Of a stretch of DNA of 64,000 bases, positions 37,901 to 49,900 are shown one piece after another; the first letter of the stretch is position 1, and every line of letters begins with the position of its first letter. The stretch comes from Litoditis marina (Eukaryota > Nematoda > Chromadorea > Rhabditida > Rhabditidae). The stretch lies in contig OZ038438.1 of NCBI GenBank assembly GCA_964036275.1, positions 13,658,720-13,722,719 on the forward strand, in the 5' to 3' direction. Made by a program: the position numbers and the translations under genes. The notes under the pieces were generated by a model. The model saw only the letters and a program-made list of their open reading frames with translations, made no database searches and was not told the origin of the DNA.

Positions 37901-40900
37901 GAACATTTTGCGAGGAAACTTAATCCATGAGAACAATCAACTAGGTCATTTCACTATCTCTTTCTCTCTCTCCCCCTCTCCTTCCCTCTCTCTCTTCCTC
38001 ACCATAATTCCTTTCCTCTCTACTCCTGTTCACACGAATTTCGTTATTCTCCGAGTTGTTTGGTCAGAATAATAAAAATCATATTAATCTTTGGGCTACT
38101 ACAAAACTCACATTATCATCACTCCATTGTGGTTGTTTTCCGTCAGTTGAGTATGAGTATCCTACACCGACTGGAGATTCGAGGAACAGAACATTGGCAA
38201 ACTGAAAAGAAACTACAATCATGTCAAGTTGTGATTATAGGTTCTGTATGATGTATTGACGGAAGAGTGGGAAAAAAATACTGCACAAATTTACAAAAGT
38301 TTTCGATGATCAGTTCCATTGCGTTTACACGGCTTTCGGAAGTCGTCAATATCCCATCCGAGTATTATTTTATTTCGGGGAAACTCAGTAATAAGTTGGT
38401 GCCAGGATTCTCATTTAGTCGGTTAGTACCTTATTCCATGAGTTAATGTTTCGGAACAGCGATTTTCCGTCCTTGTTCAAGCGGAAAGGTCCGTGCTCTT
38501 CGAATAAGCCATCAAAGGAGCTGCTGCCAGGTCCGCCATTCAACCAGAGCAGCAACGGGGCGGTAGAAGGAGAAGACTCACTTTCCACCAGCCTAAACAT
38601 CAGAATACTCTCGGACTTAGAAAGAGACAGCCCCAGGACGAATTGGGGCCAGGTCTGTGAAATATGCCAGGTCTGTGAAATATGTCGTGCATTTTCTGAT
38701 GTTATTTTCCTCTCTACCTGACTCTCCTATTCACGCCTGGACTCTATGAGAGTTTTCGAACTAGAGCCCTTTTGCTGAGCAAATGTTTAATGAGTTGTGT
38801 CTGGACAAACAACCGGCCGGAGTAGGATAGCACAGTTAACGGTGCTCAAATTCTGAACATGGTAACTATACTAGAAGTAAATTGAATAGTCACGTAAAGT
38901 TGCATTCTAGTGAGGTGCACTTTGTCATTGCACGTTCCTAAGCTCTGCTGTGTTTAACATGTTTCACGTGACTGTGCAATTGACTAACAGTATACTATGT
39001 TTACTGTAATATGGTATTGTCATGCTGGTTAGCATATTCATTCAAAAACGATGAACACACTCACCAGTAGTGAAGGTAATGAGTATCTGATGCTTTCAGG
39101 AATCCAGAGTACTGCTTAAAAGGCAACACCTCCTGCAGGCCCGGTAAAGACAGGATACGATCCGAATCCTATGAAAAATGGATATAACTGAACTTTAGAC
39201 ATATATTGTTTCCCACTTGAAAATGGAAACGATATATCGATAACTAATTCAACACATATAATACTTTAGGAATGGATATCAGAATAGCAAGCAAACATGG
39301 ACTCTTGGATTGAGATGATGTGAGCTTTCGATTTTGGTACGTTATTCATGCAGTTAAAAAAGTATTGTGCTGGCTAAACAGAGTCTAGCCTCAAATTATT
39401 TGAAATGATCCTATAAATATTTGTCATCGAATATATGTTCACCTTTCTGGAGCACGTCATAGGTCCGTTCGGCGTGGTTTGATTGATGAGTGGTCGAGGG
39501 GTAAAGTCCACCTAGAATGTTGCACGATTGAATAAACGACAAAGTTTTTCAGAAGATCATTAATTATTACATATATGACATAAATCCACCTGAAATATTG
39601 CACTGATTGGATAAATAGTGACACAACTGATATGACGTATAACCAACCGGTTGAGGGGTACTGTAATCATTGCTGTTGGCCAAAAAGTTCAACAACATTT
39701 GTAGAGCCTGTGCTGGACGATCCATTGGTACGAAATGTCCAGATCCCTGAAAAACAGCTCATAATACTAATAACACTCTATTTTTGGGTGTAGAATCACT
39801 TCTGGTATGCGTCAAGTTTGTATTTGCAAAATTATCAGCATTTGCCTTCAAGCTGGATAATTTTTTGGATTACCTAACTTGTCTGGCAAAGTGGCTTGCA
39901 AAATGTACCTTAACTGTGAGTTGCACCAGGTTCTGTGTCCACGATTTGCTGTAACCAGCAATAGTTTTCGGGTATGCCGGAGCCATTTGGTAGTACCAAG
40001 GTTGGCGCGGAGTAAGATTCTGAAAAAACAAACTGAAAAAAATGTGAGCGGGCATATTTGTTGCAGAAATGCATCGACACAGCACGTCGAATATAAATTG
40101 TGATTATTATAGTCAAATGCGGTCGAATAGCAGCTGTTAACAGCTGCTAGCAGAACTTCACCCGAATAGCGCGAGGTAGAACGGGGAAAACGTGTACTTA
40201 AAAGTGCCTTTCCTCAAGGAAAACTATTCAATCATTCTATGCTTCTTTGAAGGAGTCTCTCCTATTACATGACCTACCGTAAGGTTGCGTTGTTGCACCA
40301 GCGCCTCAATAAACCATTGATCTCCCAGGAACTGACAAATGGTGTCGACATCTCCGTTATACAGCATGAGTCGCATGTTGTTAGCGGTGTACAGGTTCGA
40401 GTCCATGATGCTGTTGAACACTCCGCTCATGTCGTAGTATTTGACTTGTTCGAAATAGTTGATGTTTCTGCAATCAATAGTCGAATAGTTTCTAGAACAT
40501 GATTCAGAAATGCCTAGGAAAAGTGCATCATGTCTGTAGACTGTTGATGGATCGTGCGAATGAGAATTAGTGGTGTTGTTTCTCAATACTTTGAGTATTG
40601 TGCGCTAGAATCACCTGAACTCCGGACCAGCTCCCCAACTCAGTAGACAGGAGGAAAATAACCCCATCCTTTTGGGGTTCTATAGTTATTCCTGTGAATA
40701 CTTATTGATAACATGTGTGATTTTTGTTGAATGAACGTATTATCATTTTCGCGGTGGCCTTGCGGCCTTTAATTTTCATTTTTATTACACGACACATGAC
40801 ATAACCACAACTTCAACATGATGTCGGTTGGCTCACCAGTATAAGGGAAACCCGAATACTCTCTGTAAACGTTCAGAGATCGTACCAACGCAACTCACGA

Positions 40901-43900
40901 GCAGTCAGTCCAATGTTGCCTGTGCGGGTTTGCGTGAATGGCGCTGCGCACGTCTTGTCTGTTCAGATAGGTGGTCATCGCGTCTCCATTGTAACACGGG
41001 AAACCGAAGAACGGATCAGTTGAGCCGTACCAGGATTTAGCCTTAAAATGACCAAACTCCATTCTGCTGTTGATTTCGTGATAAAAATTCAATTCTTATT
41101 CTTACAATATGGTGCCCCACATTGCTTTCCACAGAATTTTTTCTCTGCACATTTACAACAACCCTTCTCCTCGAACACTGAGCGACCTTATGTGATTGAT
41201 TTCTAATGAGCTTCTATTGGTACCTGTATCAGCTCTAACTATCCAGATGTTACTAATGTCAATTTATAATCATTTCAGAGTCTATTTGTCAAACTGAACA
41301 TTTACCAGTTTAGCTATTGAGATGAAAGAACTCACGTTGTTGTTGACAAATGGTGTTTTCTGGTAGTTCTCCGATCGCTGGCTACTCCTCTTGGGTATTC
41401 TCGTTCGCTCGGCGCGGCTCATTCTCCCGCTTCCCCTTCTTTGTGAGTTTTGCTGATCGGGTGGGTAATAATAGCAATCTTGATAAACATTGTACGGGTC
41501 GCTGAAATTTTCAAATATTTCCGTTGAAGTTCAACCGGACATTAATTTCTGATACTCTTTTCAGCAACACAGTATTTCATTCGTAACAGTTGCCCCGAGG
41601 CCTTATCGTCTTCACATCATTAGTGTGTTAACTTGTAAGTATTTGTTTCTAATTCTGCGCCTCCCTTTAAGTTTACAATTATGATCATCAAATTAATGTA
41701 CCCATAGTTTGTAGATAATTCTTGTTTTTACATAAATTGATTGCTGAGCTCACGTGAATGAATACTCATAGTAGCTGTCCTCGTAAGTATTTGAAACCGA
41801 TTCGCACACGGATCCACTCTGGGAGTGGGAATATGAGTAGTAAATTGGGTTGGTCGAGTTTCCACCACATGAATTCTTCAAATTGTTCCAATCACTGAAA
41901 ACAGAAGAGATGTAATTTCTGAGTTTCTCACGGAAAATGTTTTTGATCTCGTAGTTAATACACTGCTGGAACTCATGAATTTACGATGAATCTCTAAGAT
42001 GTTCAGTTTCATATTTTGGCACAGCGAGGTCGTTGAAACACTTGAAGTAGTCTGAATAAGTAAAACAAAAATTATACCTTTTTGTTAAAGGTAACGCTGT
42101 TAGAAACAATTAGCAATAGTTTTCTTCTGACTTTTGAAACTTTTTTCAAGCCACCCTTTGAAAAACAGAAAATGGATAAAATGCAACTTAGTCGTACTCT
42201 ATTCCGTTGAATCCACGACCGTACTGCAGTGACATCTCAGAGTCGTTTTGTAGGTATTCGCTGAGAATACCGTTTCCGATTGCCGTTCCCTGAGAAAAAT
42301 ATATCATAAGAGACCGGAACACAACTTGAGCAGAGTTTTTGTTTCGGGCTGCTTTTAACTGTATTGAGATCAGGAGAGCACAAAGAACTCGTATATTAGT
42401 TTGATGAGTCCACGTGACATTCACATGACAATGCCGCGTGACACGCAACGCGTCCAATCAAAAGTAGGATACAGCAGCTTTACAAGAAACCACGTTGCGC
42501 TCCGATCTCCTTTAAACTGATCATAAAAACTGTGTTGCTGGGATTGACCTTCTCTTTTCATATATGTCTGACATCGATGAAGAACAGAAAACATTTTTAA
42601 ACTTGCAACACCTACTACCACAGAGTTGGATCATTTTTTCCTAAAGATGTTTGGAGAAGAATATACGAGTAGAGTAAATGCTACCTTAAAGTTCAGCGTG
42701 AGAAGATTTGCTTCGATCAGTTGAATAAGTCGAAGAGTAAGAGTAGGAGCGTAGACACCTGGAGTAATCAAAAGTTAGACGACAGAACTGGAAAACAAGT
42801 TGGTATCAACAATAACGAGTGGAACAGAGATTTGCTTCTGACGAAATCGTTAGTACCTGCATAACTTTCGCCGGTGACGTAGAACTCGTTTTGAGCATAT
42901 TCCGGGAAGACGTTCTCGAAGAAATACTTGATGGCATACGCATTGTTATCCGCTGTCTGTAAAACAAACTTCATATTTTTATTCAGACACAGAAAAGCAA
43001 CATATCGCCCATAACGATTCTGATTGTCCGCTCACAGCTTCTGAGGTTTAATCACAATGTTCGCAATTTATCCATTCATATTTAAATTCGAGTTGAGGTC
43101 AAGTTGAGATCAAGTTGTGACTTCTGACGACTTTTCTTAGTGTCAATGGCTTCCAAGCCAATCAAATACACATTGTGATGTTCATCTCAAAGATAAAATT
43201 CATCTTCAAACTCGATCCAATTGATACCGAATCATCCGTTGAGTTGTAGTTTGGAGTTTCTGTGTAGGAAAATCCGACGCCGACTGGCCCTTCCATGAAA
43301 ATCACATTGGCTTTCTGAAATTGTTCGATATGAAAAGTACAATATGGAACATCGGTTTTCCAGTATACATACTCTTGATTGTCTGAAACTGATCTGTTGT
43401 GTCAAGTAGTAGATTTGCAAATACCACAAGAGGATAAAACTTGTGAACTGAACGACGAGAAACAATTGTTGTAATAGGGGGGGGGGGGGGGGGGGAGGGG
43501 GGGGGGGGGGCAGAAACTTTGGGTTGTAGTTCGATCCACAAAAAACTGAAGCATTCTATAAACGCAACAGAACGGATGAAATAATAGTTTTGTATGCTAT
43601 TCCTATAGCGATCCTCATAACTTGTCCGTTTCGTTTATCTTTCACATATCCGTTATGTCCAATGCACATCTGCTTACCTTGTTCCATCCATATACGTTCT
43701 CAAAGAGTGTCTGTCCCTCATCATTATTATTTCTCAGCGGGCCAAGCTCTTGGAAAAGTCCACCTGTGAAATTATAGTTATAGTTATAGATTCCTAAAAA
43801 AGTGTTGGGCGATATTCAGAACGTGTCTAATGGTGGAAGCGTGCCTGTCCTGTCAGTAAAGCGGCCGCCGCGCGTAACGGGAAGTAATATCAATAATAAA

Positions 43901-46900
43901 GTTAAACCAATGAGAAACATTAGCTACTACAGCAGTTAGGATGAAAAGGCTGTTGACTTTTTTAGAACAGTGAGTATCCTTTCAAAAGTGCTCATCTTTC
44001 AAACTGATAGAAAAGTTTAGTATGGAAAAATTCATTCGATTCACGTGTTCGTGAGAAAAACAAAGCATCAAGATAATAGTCTTCGCCAACGGAGAGGCGG
44101 GAGGGTACTGTATATCTCACTTTCCGCTGTGTACACACACTTGTATTTGATTATAACAAATATATGTACTCTGATAGGGCAGTGGTTAGCGGCCTGTTAC
44201 GAATATTTTGCTCGCAGGTTCGATTACGGTAACAGACAGAAATTTATAAGTTTGGCACCCACTATAGAGTCATGCTAATGGGCTATTGAATTGATTCGTA
44301 TTTGGTCAGTCACATTTTTTGATATTAGCGGATGTCACCATAATTTAAAGCGAGTTCTGGTGGCTCACCTAGTGAACTACATCCCGGTCCACCATTCAGC
44401 CACAGCACAACTGGATCGTTCACGGGGTCGTTCTGACTTTCCATGAACCTGAGAAGAGAAGTGTAAATTCTGAACCAAACACTTAGCTATGAGCAAGTTA
44501 TCAACGTAAAAAGACAACCAACCAGTAGAACAAGTGGTTTTTGGGATACAGTGATGGATGAAGATATCCAGAGAACATTCTGAATGTAGGGTTGAAGGTC
44601 AGACCCGGTAGGTTCATGATAATATCAGCCTGAGCCTGTGTAGTCAGGTTGGCCATATCGATTTCATCGTCTTCAACTACCTGCAAATCAGTTTTTCACT
44701 GCCTGTTCTGATATAGAGATATTATTAGCCAGGTCAGAAATTGTTTCGAACTAAGTTCTCTGTAAGAGAGGAACTCAGCTCCAACTAACCGCGAGAAGTT
44801 CCTCAGCCGGTGGAAGGCCGTTGGGGATGGTTGGCATGATAGATGGTTTCGGTTGGGCAACTGGCGCACAAGAAGACAGTCCGTTGAAGTCGGGCAGTAG
44901 TTGGGCGGATTGGATTGCGAACGGAACTGGCGTACTGATGTCAATGTTCTGAAAAGTTTTCCATTCGTGTTGAGTAACTGGAAAGTGCGGCGTTTCATGA
45001 TCTACTGAAACTCCGATAGATGCGGATGAGAAGTTCTAGCAAACTCGTCAACGTTTGCATTTCCGAAAAGAAATCCTTTCTCACGGCGTTTGTGGTGATA
45101 ATAGCTGATTCTGGTTGATTCACGTTCTCACTCACATTGACGAAGTTGTACATCATTTGCATGGCCGGTCCAGGACGATCCATCGGAACCAAATGACCGG
45201 ATCCTTTCACAGTAACCAAGTTCAGGTTGCGATCGAATTGCTGAAACAGTGGGAAGACTCAGGAATAAACACATCAGGAAGCACTATACTTTTAGTTCTG
45301 TTATATACTGTACCTTCATGTATCCTGCAGTTGATTTTCCGTATTTCTGCGATACCGTGTATGTCCATTGTTTTCGAGAGGTTCCTTTCAGTGTCTGAAA
45401 TAAATTATTGCTAGGAAAAGACCTAAAAAACTTATATTGTACGTTTTTGTGTGAAAAATTCGTCCAAGAACAGCAAAAATCATAATATAACGGTTTCTGT
45501 GAAAAATGTTTTTAAAGGTCTAGTTCTTCTAATTGTCATCCTGAAATTTCGAAGCCAGCAATTAACTCCTAATATTTGGTGATGTTATATTTATACCTTC
45601 AAACCCATATTAGCGGCCATGTTTTCAATCAGCCATTGGTCTCCCAGATGATTGCAAACCATATCGGCATCTCCGTTGTAGATGAGCATTTGCATATTAT
45701 TCGCCTGGAAACAAACGGAACTAAACAAAATTAGGACTATTATATGGAAAAATCACATGCGAACCGATTCAACATTCTTTATATCTTACTATCCTTTTGA
45801 GTGTGGTTTTACATTGAAACAACAGAAAACCATCTAATCAAGAATAATTTAGATATTCTGTAAAAGCACTTGCATCACTCACCTTCCATACATAGTTTGA
45901 GAGGATGTATTGAAGTTCTCCATCTAGCTCGAAATAACTTCGGTTGTACAGGTTGGCATTGATAGTTTGGCTGAACATAAATTATGAAAGTAAGATGTTT
46001 GTGGTTGTTATCTATCAATCTCGTTCTGATCACCAACCCAAATAACCACTCCCATACTTGAACTGATTGAACACGACCTAAAAAATATATCAAGGGAAAC
46101 CGAACCAGTTAATTAACGTAATTTTCAACGAAAATCATCTTGAAAGTGAATCATTTTTCGATAAAAAGTAAAAGCTAACTTGAAAGTGAGCCATGGTCCA
46201 AGGTTATCGGGTATGTGAAGGGCAGTGCGAACGGCGGGCATATTCATGTAGATAGTGGCGGCATCGTCGCCCCAACATGGAAAACCATTCAATGGGTCGG
46301 ATGAAGCCATGTTCAGCTTACTCTGAATACATTCTGAATGGGAATGGCAGAGAAAAATAAAACTTGTGATGATGAGGATTGAACATGGACTCATTGGTAA
46401 GTCGACTTGACTGTTTTTCTACATTTCGTTCAATGTTGCTTCTTGGTTTTATCCAGATTTTCAGCGAGATTATCTACGACTTCAAAACAAGTCTACCTGT
46501 ATAAACACGATCGCAGAAACAACAATAATTCACCGAGTGAGCAAAATATATACTTTTCGAGGTTCAATCAAAAGAGATTCATTGATATAACGAGAACACC
46601 CACGGCCATGTTGACGTAGTCTTCCTCGCCAACCGACCCATTCGTGGCGGCCACAGGGTAGTTGTAGCAGTCCTGATAGATGTTGTACGGATCGTTCTGT
46701 GTGTTCCACACCTGATCGTTCACGATTCCCAACACCTGAAAATGAGTTTAAGCAATAAATATCACATAACAGTTGCAGGTGTATAACTCAGATTTAGTGT
46801 CAACACGTTTCTGAGCAGCTAAAAGTTGTGATCGATGAGAATAACTTTTCCAAAGTACTAACCATTGCTGCAGGTTTGCCCAAATCACCTACAGCTGAAG

Positions 46901-49900
46901 TGTGTTTAGTTCGCCTCTGTGTTTAACAAATTTAAAAAATCTCCACAATCTTCATACTGAAATTCAATGAAATTTGATGATATAACTGTGCCCACTGACT
47001 GTGTTGGCACACCAGGTGTCGGCGCCTTGTCTCGGTTTATAGTTTCCGAGGTAGTCGAAATAGATGTACTGGCCGTAGAAGTCGCAGAGTGTTGGGTCGC
47101 TGACGTTGGCGCAGCAGCGTGTTACTAACGCATCATATTCCCTAAATCAAGATTAGGAACAATGTGGATTCTGTCAATGCTTGATAAGGTTTTAATCAAC
47201 GTAGTATCATGATATATTTTGTCTTTTAATAGTCGTGAGTATAGTAGTTCAATTTCAATAAGCTTTTTTCTTTCGTTTCACACGGTACTTTCGTTTTTTT
47301 CGTTTCTTTCGTTTCTTTCGTTTCTTTCTTTTCATATTGATCGTTCGTTACAAGCTCCACTCGAGTTTCGAGACTTAGAATTATTAAGTCTAATAAACGA
47401 ACGTTTTGCCGAGAAGACCGTAGGTATACAGTTGGAAGATAACCGAATTGACTTGATACTTCGTGGTTAGTTCTCCATTCCCGATGGCGATTCCCTGTAA
47501 TTGATTTGTAAGATTGTGGAAATTGTTAATTGCCATTAACAAAAGTCGAAATCAACTAACCTTGAAATTGGCCTTGATGTCCTCTTTGAAAATGCCGTCG
47601 ATCAGTCTTCTACTTAAAGTAGGAATGTAGACTCCTCCATACGACTCTCCTGTTATGAAGAAGTCTCTGTTCTGATATTCCGGATAGACGGAGAAGAAGT
47701 CCTTCAGAGCATTGTAGTTGTCGTCTGCGGTCTGAAACACATCTAGTTCAATCTAGTAGGTGAAAATTATTTATGAATTATCACTAATCTGTCCGAAACA
47801 AGAAAAATATTTAAAAACCGAAAAATGTCGTGCACGCAAATATTTGCACTTGCTTCACAAACCTAGATGTGCATTTCTGAATGTGTATCAGCTTGTCTTT
47901 GTTCCCTTCCAACTCTTGCAGAACACTTTGTGAACGAATTTCTGAGGGAAATGCTTGCGGATGATAATATGTCCAATTCTCACCATATCATCCGTGTAGG
48001 CTTGATCACCGTTCACACTGGAATACGAGTAGCCGACACCATAAGGCGCTTCGAGATAGAGGATATTGGCAAACTATAAAAGAAGTTTCATGAACTATTT
48101 TGAGTGTTGTACGTCTTCTCACCAAACGGGCGATGTAGTTTCGGTCTACGATGCTATGTTTTGTGCTTATTAGTGAAACAAATTGAAGCCAGCTTCTTTA
48201 TCTGTTCTGTGGGATAGTTCACTGACTTTATTCCATGAGTAGATGTTCTCGTAGAGGGTTGTTCCGTCCTTATTCGGTCTGAAAGGACCATTCTCGGTCA
48301 GCATTCCCCAGATGGAACTACTTCCTGGTCCTCCATTCAGCCACAGAAGAAGCGGGGAGGTCGATGGATTCGATTGACTTTCTACCAACCTACAAGAGAG
48401 TCTTCCATTTGAGTTCTCGATGAGGTTCACGGCTTATCTTGTCGAGTCTGCTCTACATTATTGTACTCCAGTAAACTAGAATAAACTGATTCGAGTGGTT
48501 CTGTCTAATAATACTTGTGTTATGTATCATTAAATACTAGACGTGTTGGATGTTAACATATTTCGTTTTCCCCAGTTCTATCATCCAAACTGTTCGTACC
48601 AGTAATGGAGCTTGTGTGTTGGGGATCCACTCAGATAACCAGAGTATTGATTGAAGTTGACTTGGAAGGTAAGCCCGGGCAATGCACCGACCTGAAGGGA
48701 TTGATTATTTATCAATGTATTATAAATATTTGAATGTCATAGAATTAAAATTTTGATTAGTTGTTACTTTGTCAGCGGCCTTTCTTGTTGTGGAGCCAGT
48801 GAGGTACTGATATTGTGGCAGAAGTCCGACTGCTCCGAGAGGAACAGCACTCAGGCAGGTGTCATAGTCGAGATTTCTCACGAAATTGCGAACCACTTGC
48901 AGCGTCTGAGCGGGACGACCTTGCGGTGCAAAGTGACCAGCTCCCTGAAATAACGTGAACATTGATAATGTAGCAGCGTTTGACAACCAGCGTTTTGACG
49001 ATACTAACCTGATGGAAACATGGTACAGTTATTAGATTGCATGTCTACCTTGAATTTTGCAAAAAAAAATTACGCTAACAAGCGATGGGTGATGATTTAT
49101 TTTAAAAGCACCTAACCGGTACAGAACATAAATCTCAAAAGGGATAGTTAGAGTAGTTAGTTTTTCTGCTTCCTTGTTTGTTTCTTACTTTTAAATAAAC
49201 TTTGTTAGTTTCCACTCACTCGAATCGATACCACGTCAAAGTTGTTTGTATACTGCGTTTTGATTCCACCGGTGGTGTCGTTGAATACTCCTCTGTAGTA
49301 GTTGGCTTTCCAAATGGCGTCGATTGTCATCTGGAACATACAATGAGTATATTAAAAACTTTAATGGAACTATTCGAATTTATGTTGAATCAATTAAGGA
49401 AATACAAAAACAGATTATATAGCTATATAATTCACGGTATAGTTCCAATCATTCCCACTGAGACCTCGGCAACGTGCCAACAAAATTTCCAGACGGCTTT
49501 TCAACACCTTAATGTTTCTCAAAACACTTAAATTTTCTCTGAGCCGTAGTTGAGCACTGTTGCAATACGTGGGTGGAAATTCTTTTCGTCAAACATTTCA
49601 TTTCTACAAATATAATCATTTGAAGTTTCGTTGGCACGCTGCCAAAGTCTCAGTGGGAATGGCGAAAACTATACCTAGTCACCTGAAGATAACGAAAAAC
49701 ATACGTTCAGATTTTGGCTTTGAGCAAATTGCTGTCCGAAAAGTTGAGCTCCAATAAAGTTGCTGGTTGTATCCACATCACCATTGTACAGAAGGATCTG
49801 AAACGTTCACAGAGTACAGTGTGAAATAGAGAAAGAACAAAGTTATCTTCTCAATCTAATGCAGTTCAATTCAATCTATTCATCTGTGGCAACGCAACAT

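Larger units (their letters stand above)
31923..39167 (-). other. S10 domain 4, stalk and GPI-type signal
   Basis: Domain 4 has [14 protein letters not shown] (Ser codon 37784-37782), YSGDTDT and [11 protein letters not shown], so it should be active. After it comes a stalk rich in Ser, Thr and Pro, with two copies of GTTMPPTTT. The last residues are a hydrophobic stretch ([13 protein letters not shown]) with no following charged tail. That is the pattern of a GPI-attachment signal; a plain C-terminal membrane anchor is the alternative. Confidence 0.82.
39443..44680 (-). other. S10 domain 3, complete triad with Arg-rich insertion
   Basis: About 530 aa in fourteen exons. It has [14 protein letters not shown] (Ser codon 42866-42864), YNGDVDT and [11 protein letters not shown]. 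Two extra introns interrupt it relative to the other domains, one just after NGGPGCSSL and one inside GESYAG, both phase 1. The exon at 41501-41336 carries an Arg/Ser-rich insertion ([15 protein letters not shown], then PKRSSQR) absent from the other three domains. Confidence 0.86.

Noticed and set aside
43302..43541. Minus-strand open frame with a poly-proline run
   Set aside because: It is only the translation of the poly-G tract inside an intron.
46043..46082. A 40-nt exon-like block between two domain 2 exons, with good acceptor and donor
   Set aside because: Including it breaks the frame of the next conserved exon ([15 protein letters not shown]). Skipping it joins the flanking exons in phase and matches domain 4.
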